The notes beneath the pieces are model-generated. The model was not told the origin of the DNA. It worked only from the letters and a program-made list of their open reading frames with translations, and ran no database searches. Positions 7,303 to 12,862 of a stretch of 14,442 nt of DNA are shown one piece after another. Source of the stretch: 73-13 sp035556395 (GTDB lineage: Bacteria; Actinomycetota; Actinomycetes; Actinomycetales; Microbacteriaceae); contig DATMFB010000133.1 of assembly GCA_035556395.1 (NCBI GenBank), forward strand, positions 1 to 14,442, given 5' to 3'. Each line of letters starts with the position of its first letter. Positions within the stretch are counted from its first letter, which is position 1. The translations under genes were made by a program, and so were the position numbers.

Positions 7303-7308
7303 TAGACT
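7303..7308 (+). promoter_or_regulatory. Possible -10 element for the tRNA-Gln gene
   Basis: TAGACT lies 7 bases after the gltX stop and 34 bases before the tRNA. It fits the TAnnnT pattern. No convincing -35 element is seen 16-18 bases upstream, so the tRNA could instead be read through from gltX. Confidence 0.3.
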
Positions 7309-7317
7309 CGTTTGTCG

Positions 7318-7333
7318 GCCCGGGAGACCGGGC
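7318..7333 (+). terminator. GNRA-loop hairpin between gltX and the tRNA
   Basis: GCCCGG-GAGA-CCGGGC is a perfect 6-bp stem closed by a GAGA tetraloop of the GNRA type, very stable for its size. There is no following T-run, so it is not a classical terminator. It may end or process gltX mRNA, or form the leader of the tRNA precursor. Confidence 0.4.
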
Positions 7334-7342
7334 TCGATGCCC

Positions 7343-7414
7343 TGGGGTATGGTGTAATTGGCAACACGGCGGTTTCTGGTACCGTTGTTCTTGGTTCGAG
7401 TCCAGGTACCCCAG
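7343..7414 (+). tRNA. tRNA-Gln (anticodon CUG)
   Basis: The sequence folds into a full cloverleaf. The acceptor arms TGGGGTA (7343-7349) and TACCCCA (7407-7413) pair perfectly. The D arm is GTGT...ACAC with loop AATTGGCA. The anticodon stem GCGGT/ACCGT encloses loop TTCTGGT, giving anticodon CTG, which reads the glutamine codon CAG. The T arm CTTGG/CCAGG encloses TTCGAGT. The discriminator is G7414 and CCA is encoded at 7415-7417. The position next to gltX fits the indirect route in which GluRS first loads glutamate on tRNA-Gln. Confidence 0.95.
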
Positions 7415-7454
7415 CCATAGCAGGCTGCTGAGCGTGGTTGGTGCTCGGCCCTCT

Positions 7455-8123
7455 TCAGTTGCTCTGAATGACGTGCTCGCCGGCGTTCGTCCGGATGAAC
7501 TCGGCGACGTCCGCGAGCTCCGCCAGGGAGATCTGGTGCCCGAGGCCCGGGTAGACCCGCTCGGTCAGGGTCGTGTGGGCGGCGAGGAAATCGGCGGCCG
7601 CCGCGACGGCGTGCGTCGGGATGACGGTGTCGAGATCCCCGCGGCCCCAGAACGCCGGCGGGCGAGCCGCAGCGAGCGACGAGTCCGCGGGCTGCGCATC
7701 GGCGAGGACGAGTCCAGCGAGCGCGACCGGCGCGACCACTCGGTCGGGCCTGGTGCGCAGCAGCTGGGTCGCCATCAGGCCGCCCTGCGAGAAGCCGATC
7801 GGCAGCACTCGCGTGCGGTCGGGGAGCTCCGCGTCGACCCACGCCCAGATCTGCGCCGTCGCCGATTCGACCGGGCCGACGCGCAATGCGTCGAGCTGCC
7901 CGATGGGGAACCACGCCGCGCCGGGCGTCCCCGCGAGCGCCATCGGGGCGCGCAACGACGCCCATGGCGCGGCGATGCGAAGCGGTTCGACGAGACCGAG
8001 CAGATCGCGTTCGTCCGCCCCATAGCCGTGCAGCAGCAGCACCGCGACATCGGCGCGGTCCATCGCGCTCGACCAGTCGGGCGAGACGATCGCGCGGAGG
8101 CTGGGTGAGGGGGCGTCGGCCAT
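7455..8123 (-). CDS. Phospholipase/carboxylesterase family alpha/beta hydrolase
   Basis: The 222-residue product belongs to the Abhydrolase_2 family (PF02230): small cytoplasmic serine esterases acting on short acyl esters or lysophospholipids. The oxyanion segment is LLLHGYGADERD (29-40), the nucleophile is Ser112 in GFSQGG, the acid is probably Asp165 in GDLDTVIP, and the base is His196 in GLGHQIS. The length is normal and all triad residues are present. ATG 8123 has GAGGG directly against it, an unusually tight spacing. An internal ATG at residue 21 (position 8063), just before the conserved core, is a possible alternative start. On the minus strand it follows the small secreted peptide gene by 54 bases and could be co-transcribed with it. 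Whether it has any role in peptide processing is unknown. Confidence 0.88.
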   Translation of the reverse strand: MADAPSPSLRAIVSPDWSSAMDRADVAVLLLHGYGADERDLLGLVEPLRIAAPWASLRAPMALAGTPGAAWFPIGQLDALRVGPVESATAQIWAWVDAELPDRTRVLPIGFSQGGLMATQLLRTRPDRVVAPVALAGLVLADAQPADSSLAAARPPAFWGRGDLDTVIPTHAVAAAADFLAAHTTLTERVYPGLGHQISLAELADVAEFIRTNAGEHVIQSN

Positions 8124-8142
8124 CCCTCAATCCTGCATCAGG

Positions 8143-8160
8143 GCGCCGCCGCCGAGGCGC
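8143..8160 (-). terminator. Weak GC hairpin between the peptide gene and the esterase gene
   Basis: GCGCC at 8143-8147 and GGCGC at 8156-8160 can form a 5-bp stem with an 8-base loop in the 54-base gap. There is no T-run. It could give partial termination after the peptide gene; support is weak. Confidence 0.2.
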
Positions 8161-8177
8161 GAATCCCTAGCGGGGGA

Positions 8178-8324
8178 TCAGCACCAACCGAACCAGATGC
8201 AGAAGATGCCCGGAGTCAGCGCCACAGCCTGGCTCTCCGCAACCTTCGACTCCGCCGCAGCCGGCAACGCGATGCCGAGCGACAGCCCGACGACGGCAAC
8301 TCCTACAACGATCTTCTTGAACAT
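8178..8324 (-). CDS. Small secreted peptide with two C-terminal cysteines (48 aa), function unknown
   Basis: I do not recognise this short gene, but it has every sign of being real. The product begins MFKK, continues with a hydrophobic helix (residues 5-20), and then PAAAES. This is a textbook Sec signal peptide with likely cleavage after Ala24 (Ala at -3 and -1). The mature part would be 24 residues: a polar start (ESKVAESQAVAL) and a hydrophobic, aromatic end, TPGIFCIWFGWC. Cys42 and Cys48 could close a seven-residue ring by disulfide or another link, and the chain ends on Cys48. GGGGAG lies 8 bases before the ATG. It is divergent from a histidine kinase/response regulator pair across a 432-base repeat-rich region. 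A pheromone, a bacteriocin-like peptide or a membrane-active toxin are the leading ideas. No maturation enzyme or dedicated exporter is in the window. Confidence 0.72.
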   Translation of the reverse strand: MFKKIVVGVAVVGLSLGIALPAAAESKVAESQAVALTPGIFCIWFGWC

Positions 8325-8409
8325 GGTGTTCTCTCCCCGCAGCATTCGAAGCCCGCTCCCGAGTGTCGGAGCGCAGTGCCATAGTGCCAGGGAAGGCCCG
8401 CGACCCCGT

Positions 8410-8423
8410 TATCCGAACGGATA
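8410..8423. promoter_or_regulatory. Perfect 14-bp palindrome, candidate operator of the peptide gene
   Basis: TATCCG-AA-CGGATA has two exactly complementary 6-base arms with a 2-base centre. It lies about 86 bases upstream of the peptide start codon. A similar sequence recurs at 8661-8680 nearer the kinase gene, where the palindrome is degraded. Size and symmetry suit a dimeric regulator such as the nearby LuxR-type response regulator; this link is inferred. Confidence 0.45.
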
Positions 8424-8430
8424 CATTTCG
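8411..8430 (+). repeat. Imperfect direct repeat, copy 1
   Basis: ATCCGAACGGATACATTTCG matches the copy at 8661-8680 at 16 of 20 positions. The two copies flank the intergenic region, one toward each divergent gene. Confidence 0.45.
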
Positions 8431-8612
8431 CGGCGGCGTCCGCTCAGCGTCGCAAGTCCGTGGGACCCCGCCGCGCGACACCTACCCGGCGTGCTGCGCG
8501 GAATGGGGTTCCCCGCTCCCTCGGCATCCGGTCTTCGACATCAGCTACCCGAAAGCTGAGTCTCCTCGGAGCGGAGGGAGCGGGGGGGCACCAAGAAGCC
8601 CGAACCCGATTG

Positions 8613-8644
8613 ATTCCTGCGACTTCCTCTACTGTCGCAGGAAT
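8613..8644. promoter_or_regulatory. Perfect 11-bp inverted repeat, candidate regulator-binding site or hairpin
   Basis: ATTCCTGCGAC (8613-8623) and GTCGCAGGAAT (8634-8644) are exact inverted copies with a 10-base spacer. Arm centres are about 21 bases apart, i.e. two DNA turns, which suits a dimer or two dimers bound to one DNA face. It lies 113 bases before the histidine kinase start. As RNA it would form a strong stem, but there is no T-run after it. I prefer an operator role. Confidence 0.5.
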
Positions 8645-8660
8645 GTCCCGTAGTTGACCG

Positions 8661-8680
8661 ATCCGAATGGACACATCTTG
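8661..8680 (+). repeat. Imperfect direct repeat, copy 2
   Basis: ATCCGAATGGACACATCTTG matches copy 1 (8411-8430) at 16 of 20 positions. It lies about 77 bases before the kinase start and just after the sequence TTGACC (8654-8659), which resembles a -35 element but has no clear -10 partner. Confidence 0.4.
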
Positions 8681-8744
8681 GACCCCCCCAAACGGGGGAC
8701 AGCAATCGGTGCATCGTGTCGGGAGATACTCCGAGGCGCCTCAG

Positions 8745-8750
8745 TAACCT
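8745..8750 (+). promoter_or_regulatory. Possible -10 element for a leaderless kinase mRNA
   Basis: TAACCT ends six bases before ATG 8757, the spacing expected if transcription starts at the A of the start codon. No Shine-Dalgarno sequence precedes this ATG; the nearest GAGG is more than 20 bases away. Leaderless mRNAs are common in actinobacteria. No clear -35 element is seen, so activation by a regulator is possible. Confidence 0.4.
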
Positions 8751-8756
8751 GTTCGT

Positions 8757-9986
8757 ATGACCCCTGCCGCAGAGAAGTGGCTGGGCACCACGAGTCGATT
8801 CCCGAGCGGGCGCACCCCCAAGCTCATCCTGCTCGTCGTCATTGTCGGGCTCGTCGCTCTGGACACCACCGGTGGGGACTTCGATCTGTCCAGGGCCCGG
8901 GACTGGTTCGATCTGATCCTGCCCTGGCTCCCGCTGTTCGCCGTGCTGATCGGGCCGAGGATCGCGGTGGTGACGTGGTTCGTCACGTTCACCGTGATCA
9001 TCGCCCTCGGTGCGAACGAGCTGCAGGTATCTGGCGCAGCACTGCCCACGATGCTCGTCCTCGGGCTTTGTGCCTTCGTGTTCGTCTGGCGCGCGGCAGT
9101 GATCTTCACCGCCGGTGTGCTCGTCATGCTCGCGATCGCTGTGCTCGTGAACCCCGTGAAGCTCGGTCTCGCCGGGATGGTCACCTTCGCGACGCTCATG
9201 GTGCTCGCCGCGGCGGCCGGGTTCGGCTTGAGCCTGCTCAGGTCGCGACTCGAGCGCAGTGCCAAGCGGGTCGTGGAGCTGCGAGCGCAGCAGGCTCGCG
9301 TGCGGGCGGAGGAGCGCACTCGCCTCGCCTACGAGCTGCACGACATCGTCGCGAACCAGGTCACGCTCATCGCCATGCAGGCCAGGCGCGCGGAGTTCAC
9401 CGACCCCGAGAAGACCGGGCAGATCCTGGAGCACATCGGCGATGCGGCAGCCCAGACGCTGCAAGACCTTCGGAGCCTGGTCCTCCTGCTCAAGAGCGAG
9501 ACCGAGGACGATGCGCAGAAGCCTGGGGAGGGCGACACGGCGACCCAGTCGGAGACGGCGTCCTCGACCGAAGGACTCGTGCACGAGGCTCACGGGATCG
9601 TCGCCGAGCTCGAGCAGGCCGGGTTCACCGTGCAATGGGGACTCGAAGGTGCGGCTGATGAGGTGTCGGCTGGTTTGCGCCAGACCCTCGCCCGCACGCT
9701 GCGCGAGCTCGGCACGAACATCCTCAAGCACGGCGACCCGGACGGCCTCGTCGAGCTGCGCATGGCATTCACGGGGGACGACGTGACGCTCAGCGCCTCG
9801 AACCAGATCTCCGGGGTGACCCCGATCTTCTCCTCCGGCACCGGACTCGAGGCGATGCGTGCGCGGTGCGACGTGTTCGGCGGGCGCCTCGCCACCTTCG
9901 CGGAGGGAAACCGCTGGACGACGTCGATCTCGTTCCCGTCCGCCCGCCCCCTGGTGCTTGATCCGCCGAAGGAGACGCCGCCGTGA
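8757..9986 (+). CDS. Membrane-bound sensor histidine kinase (NarL/DesK-type, HisKA_3)
   Basis: The 409-residue product is a sensor kinase that autophosphorylates on histidine and passes phosphate to the overlapping response regulator. Residues 1-20 are cytoplasmic. About five to six hydrophobic helices follow (22-36, 53-66, 68-84, 97-111, 113-132, 138-160) with very short loops, so there is no extracellular sensor domain and the signal must be read in or at the membrane. A coiled coil (162-187) leads to the HisKA_3 box ERTRLAYELHDIVANQVTLIA with phospho-acceptor His195. The ATP-binding domain has the N-box around RELGTNILKHG (Asn321) and the G-box GTGLEAMRARCDVFGGRL (361-378). An acidic linker (248-270) separates dimerisation and catalytic parts. 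Such membrane-only sensors often detect peptides, lipids or membrane stress. The adjacent divergent secreted peptide is a candidate ligand, by inference. Confidence 0.9.
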   Translation: MTPAAEKWLGTTSRFPSGRTPKLILLVVIVGLVALDTTGGDFDLSRARDWFDLILPWLPLFAVLIGPRIAVVTWFVTFTVIIALGANELQVSGAALPTMLVLGLCAFVFVWRAAVIFTAGVLVMLAIAVLVNPVKLGLAGMVTFATLMVLAAAAGFGLSLLRSRLERSAKRVVELRAQQARVRAEERTRLAYELHDIVANQVTLIAMQARRAEFTDPEKTGQILEHIGDAAAQTLQDLRSLVLLLKSETEDDAQKPGEGDTATQSETASSTEGLVHEAHGIVAELEQAGFTVQWGLEGAADEVSAGLRQTLARTLRELGTNILKHGDPDGLVELRMAFTGDDVTLSASNQISGVTPIFSSGTGLEAMRARCDVFGGRLATFAEGNRWTTSISFPSARPLVLDPPKETPP

Positions 9987-10645
9987 TCGGCGTGCTCATC
10001 GTCGACGACGACACCATGACGCGCGAAGCGCTGCGGGACTACATCGCGGCCGATCCGACACTGGAGGTGGTCGGGGAAGCCGCTGACGGCGAGATCGCGA
10101 TCCGTCAGGCTGCTGCACTGCGTCCTGACGTCGTCCTGATGGACATGCAGATGCCGGTGCTCGACGGGGTGGCGGCGACCGCCGCCATCCACGCGGCGCA
10201 TCCCGAGATCCGGATCATCGGACTGACCACCTTCGCGACGGACCGATATGTGACCCCGCTCCTTCGGGCCGGCGCCTCGGGATATCTCGTCAAGGACACC
10301 CGTCCCCGCGAGATCCTCGCGGCAATCCATGCCGCGTTGGCGGGCGAATCGGTGCTCTCTCCGGAGGTCACCCGGCACGTGGTCGCGGGGCTGCGCGAGT
10401 CCATCCCCGTGATCACTGCTCGCGATGAGGCGGTCGCCTCGCTCTTCACCGCCAAGGAGCTCGACGTCATCGAGCTCCTCGCGCAGGGATTCAGCAACCG
10501 GCAGATGGCGGAATCGCTCCACGTGGCGGAATCCACCGTGAAAGCCCGACTCGTGAAGATCGCGGCCAGGCTGGGCGTGCACGACCGTGTCCAGATCCTC
10601 GTGTTCGCCGTCCTCCACGGCCTCGTGGACTTGCGGGGTCGATGA
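9983..10645 (+). CDS. NarL/LuxR-type response regulator
   Basis: The 220-residue product is the partner of the kinase, whose stop it overlaps by four bases (GTGA), implying coupled translation. The receiver domain shows VLIVDDD (4-10), phospho-acceptor Asp54 in VLMDMQMPVLDG, the switch Thr82/Thr83 and Lys104 in GYLVKD. The C-terminal LuxR-type helix-turn-helix runs from about 150 to 205 (FTAKELDVIELLAQGFSNRQMAESLHVAESTVKARL), a domain that binds inverted-repeat operators as a dimer. All phosphorylation residues are present. No other promoter of this type is obvious nearby, so the repeat-bearing region at 8410-8680 is the best local target. The gene is convergent with the membrane protein gene at 10656. 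Confidence 0.93.
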   Translation: MIGVLIVDDDTMTREALRDYIAADPTLEVVGEAADGEIAIRQAAALRPDVVLMDMQMPVLDGVAATAAIHAAHPEIRIIGLTTFATDRYVTPLLRAGASGYLVKDTRPREILAAIHAALAGESVLSPEVTRHVVAGLRESIPVITARDEAVASLFTAKELDVIELLAQGFSNRQMAESLHVAESTVKARLVKIAARLGVHDRVQILVFAVLHGLVDLRGR

Positions 10646-10650
10646 CCCCG
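10634..10650. terminator. Hairpin between convergent genes
   Basis: CGGGGTC-GAT-GACCCCG is a perfect 7-bp stem with a 3-base loop that spans the stop codon of the response regulator and the 10-base gap to the convergent gene. It has no T-run but could slow or stop transcription from both sides. Confidence 0.4.
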
Positions 10651-10655
10651 GCTCG

Positions 10656-11117
10656 CTAGGGCCTTCCGCGTTCGCCCCGGTAGTCCCGGAAGATCAGTCG
10701 CACGCCGCCGCGAGCGAGCATGAGCACGACGATGAGTCCGGTCACGAGGAAGAAGCCGCCGAGCTGCACCGAGTCGCCGAAGATGAGCGCGACGAGCTCG
10801 AGCACGACGAGCTTGCTCGCGGGCAGCACGACGAGGAGCATCGCGGCGGCGAGGATGCGCTCGCCGACCTTGCTCGCGGATCGCAGGCGCCGCTTGATCG
10901 CGTTCTTCACGAGCAGCACGAGCTCGAGCACGACCTTGAGCAGGACCGCCGTCAGCAGGGACAGCGTGAAGGTCTCCGAGATGACCGACGGGAAGAACTC
11001 GATCGCGAGGTTGAGGACGATGACGTAGACGAGCACATCGACGAGGTCGATGGGGGTGAGTCGCAAGCCCGACCGGGGCGCACCCTCCCGCCGATCCGGC
11101 GCCGTATCCACCTGCAC
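10656..11117 (-). CDS. Small integral membrane protein, function unknown
   Basis: I do not recognise a named family. The 153-residue product has a basic N-terminal tail (1-20) and about four hydrophobic helices: 24-43, 50-70, 88-113 and 119-136. A positively charged loop (KNAIKRRLRSASK, 71-83) lies between helices two and three, and the C-terminus is basic (RDYRGERGRP). By the positive-inside rule both ends and the middle loop would be cytoplasmic. The overall plan, two helical hairpins around a basic loop, resembles small actinobacterial proteins annotated only as membrane proteins. The start is GTG 11117 with GGGAG three bases upstream. It follows the lipoprotein gene on the minus strand by 37 bases, so the two are probably one operon. 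No catalytic residues are evident. Confidence 0.72.
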   Translation of the reverse strand: MQVDTAPDRREGAPRSGLRLTPIDLVDVLVYVIVLNLAIEFFPSVISETFTLSLLTAVLLKVVLELVLLVKNAIKRRLRSASKVGERILAAAMLLVVLPASKLVVLELVALIFGDSVQLGGFFLVTGLIVVLMLARGGVRLIFRDYRGERGRP

Positions 11118-11154
11118 ATTCTCCCGCGTGAGCGTCCGCGCAGGCGCGTGCCGT

Positions 11155-11757
11155 TCAGCTGCTTCTGGTGAAGTGCGCGACGAGCGGTGCGCCTGGTCCC
11201 TGCAGCGTCAGCTGGTCGCCTGTGCAGGCGACGGAGACCGGCATGCCCGGGTCGATCAGCGAGGGCGCCGGAAGGGCGTCGTCGTTCGCGACGGGCTCGA
11301 CGCCCCACGACCAGGCGTCGAACGACATGGTCGACGCGTCACCGGCCTCCCAAGCCCAGTCCGCGCCACCGGAGTACTCCTGCGGTGCGCTGAGCGGCAC
11401 GCCGTGCACGACGGCATTGACCGTCAGCGCCGAGGCGACGCCGAAGTGGATCGGGGTGATCTGGAGCGTCATGGTGCCTGTGATGTCGAAGGCCTCGAGC
11501 GGTATCGCGAGGGAGAGGAGGTATGCCTCGGCCTGCGCCCGGTAGTCGGCCACGTCGAGCGCCCAGGCCCCGATCACACAATCCGTCTCGCCGCCGGAGG
11601 CATCGGTGCCCGGTGCCTCGGCCGGTTCGGCCGGCGGCGGGCCGGGCTGTGTCTCGGGCGTCGGCGCCCCCGCGCACCCCGAAAGGAGCAGTGCGGCTCC
11701 GAAGGCGATCGCGAGGATCGCGCGGTGGCGGACACTGCCCGCTCCGATCGCGCTCAC
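11155..11757 (-). CDS. Secreted lipoprotein of unknown function
   Basis: The 200-residue product has a basic N-terminus (RHR, 10-12), a hydrophobic helix and the lipobox LLSG-Cys28, so it should be lipidated and anchored to the outer face of the membrane. A Pro/Glu-rich spacer (about 29-55) leads to a domain beginning CVIGAWALDVADYRAQAEAY. That domain contains alternating strands (MTLQITPIHFGVAS, ALTVNAVVHGVPL, STMSFDAWSWGVEP) and ends with VACTGDQLTLQG. The pattern suggests a small beta-barrel, lipocalin-like fold with one likely disulfide (the cysteines of DCVIG and VACTG). No enzyme motif is seen. GTG 11757 is chosen because GAGGAG lies six bases upstream and it starts right before the signal peptide. 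An upstream in-frame ATG at 11811 would give an unsuitable 18-residue extension. It is divergent from the regulator gene at 11840 across 82 bases. Confidence 0.8.
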   Translation of the reverse strand: MSAIGAGSVRHRAILAIAFGAALLLSGCAGAPTPETQPGPPPAEPAEAPGTDASGGETDCVIGAWALDVADYRAQAEAYLLSLAIPLEAFDITGTMTLQITPIHFGVASALTVNAVVHGVPLSAPQEYSGGADWAWEAGDASTMSFDAWSWGVEPVANDDALPAPSLIDPGMPVSVACTGDQLTLQGPGAPLVAHFTRSS

Positions 11758-11818
11758 GGTTGACTCCTCGGTCGACGACCACAGCAGCCGCCTCGGTCCG
11801 ACGCTAGCCACCTCGTCC

Positions 11819-11856
11819 TGATCATGCCAAGGTCAAGTCATGACATGGCCTGATGA
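11819..11856. promoter_or_regulatory. Imperfect dyad at the start of the regulator gene, candidate operator
   Basis: TCATGCC (about 11822-11828) and GGCCTGA (about 11848-11854) match as inverted repeats at 6 of 7 positions, centred on the palindrome GTCATGAC at 11838-11845 that contains the ATG at 11840. Such a position would suit autorepression by the divergent regulator and control of the lipoprotein operon. This is inference from symmetry only. Confidence 0.25.
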
Positions 11857-12832
11857 TGCCAGCGGCGCGCACCTGCCCGACCGTCTCGTCGACGCATTCC
11901 GCCAGGCGACCCGGGCCCGAGTGACATCGCTTGTCGAGCTGCGCGAACTGCTCGGCTGCGACGAGGAGGCCGCGCGCGGCATTCTCGTCGACTGGGAGCG
12001 CGCGGGCCTCGCGGTGGTCGACGGCGACGACTTCCGGCTCCGCGCCCCGGACGCCGCCATCGCCCAGTACCTGGGCGACGTCTCGACGCGTATGCGCCGA
12101 GAGCTCGCCGGGCTCGGGCAGCTCGTCGCCTCGAGCGGTGCGCTCGCGACCGCTTGGCAGCAGAGCTTCGAGAACGACCCAGTTGACTACACGATCGACC
12201 GGATTCACGATGACGGCACCGAATGGTTCTCCTGGTGGTCCTACCTGGTGGAACGCGAGGGCGGCGAGGCGGTCGCGATCGTCTCGAACCTCGATGCGCT
12301 CGCGATCATGGAGTCGGCGGCGCCCGGCCTCCTCGACCGCACGCTCGACATGCTCGAGCGTGACGAGGTGTCGCTGCGCCTGCTCGTGGCCCCCGAGGCA
12401 CGCACCGGGCCACCGGCCGCGCTCATGGACCGACTCGCGGAGGCGGGCGCCGAGGTGCGGGTCGGGGAGGCGAGCCGCTGGTTCGCGATCGCCTCGAGCG
12501 AGGTCGCGCTGGTACCGGCGACGTGGGGGCGCGACCGGGACGTGGCCGCGCTGCTGGTCCGTGAGCCGAGCATCGTCGCGGGCCTCGAGGATCTGTTCCA
12601 CCTCCGCTGGCGGGCCGCGAGCCCGTGGCGCGAGTCGCAGCTCGCGGCGGCATCCGATCCCGTCATCGAGGCGCTGTGCCAGGGGCGGACCGACGGGGAC
12701 GTCGCCGCCAGCTTCGGGATGTCCGTACGCAGTGTCCGGCGGCGCGTCGCAGCGGCCGTCGCCGAGACGGGCACGGCGAGCCGGATGGAGCTCGGCTACC
12801 GCCTCGGAGCGTCGCAGCACGGTCTACAGTGA
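11840..12832 (+). CDS. Transcriptional regulator with N-terminal winged helix and C-terminal LuxR-like helix-turn-helix
   Basis: The 330-residue product has two DNA-binding-like regions. Residues about 25-68 look like a winged helix of the TrmB/MarR kind (VTSLVELRELLGCDEEAARGILV, then a strand pair ending FRLRAP). A long helix (73-110) follows. The central part (about 115-260) has alternating strands and helices, such as AVAIVSNLDALAIM and VSLRLLVAPEA, resembling the effector part of TrmB-like regulators. It has no receiver-domain phosphorylation site. Residues 272-325 read like a LuxR-type helix-turn-helix (DPVIEALCQGRTDGDVAASFGMSVRSVRRRVAAAV). This two-ended design is seen in actinobacterial regulators whose ligands are mostly unknown. 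ATG 11840 has AAGG seven bases upstream. It is divergent from the lipoprotein operon, its likely target, and followed 30 bases later by the permease gene. Confidence 0.78.
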   Translation: MTWPDDASGAHLPDRLVDAFRQATRARVTSLVELRELLGCDEEAARGILVDWERAGLAVVDGDDFRLRAPDAAIAQYLGDVSTRMRRELAGLGQLVASSGALATAWQQSFENDPVDYTIDRIHDDGTEWFSWWSYLVEREGGEAVAIVSNLDALAIMESAAPGLLDRTLDMLERDEVSLRLLVAPEARTGPPAALMDRLAEAGAEVRVGEASRWFAIASSEVALVPATWGRDRDVAALLVREPSIVAGLEDLFHLRWRAASPWRESQLAAASDPVIEALCQGRTDGDVAASFGMSVRSVRRRVAAAVAETGTASRMELGYRLGASQHGLQ

Positions 12833-12862
12833 TCCGACGGGGCCTGTGGCGAGGGGGACATC

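Larger units (their letters stand above)
8325..8756. other. 432-base non-coding region between the peptide gene and the two-component system
   Basis: I find no convincing gene here. Open frames exist on both strands, but they lack ribosome binding sites or family-like sequence. The region is noticeably less biased in base use than flanking genes. It holds a 14-bp palindrome (8410-8423), an imperfect 20-base direct repeat (8411-8430 and 8661-8680), an 11-bp inverted repeat (8613-8644), a 6-bp inverted repeat (TCAGCT/AGCTGA, 8541-8559), and a C-run facing a G-run (8683-8698). It must contain the promoters for both divergent units and possibly a small RNA. Confidence 0.6.

Noticed and set aside
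8167..8481. 104-codon minus-strand frame covering the peptide gene in another frame
   Set aside because: The 48-codon frame at 8178-8324 has the ribosome binding site and a perfect signal peptide; the longer frame is Arg/Cys-rich without either.
8363..8653. Plus-strand 96-codon frame in the same region
   Set aside because: No ribosome binding site and low-complexity Pro/Ser/Arg product; it runs through the inverted repeat at 8613-8644.
8444..8674. Minus-strand 76-codon frame in the non-coding region upstream of the peptide gene
   Set aside because: GTG start without ribosome binding site, Arg/Pro-rich product, mixed third-position use; not convincing as a second peptide gene.
8541..9731. 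Minus-strand open frame of 396 codons opposite the histidine kinase
   Set aside because: Mirror of a gene with complete kinase motifs; its own product has no domain-like pattern.
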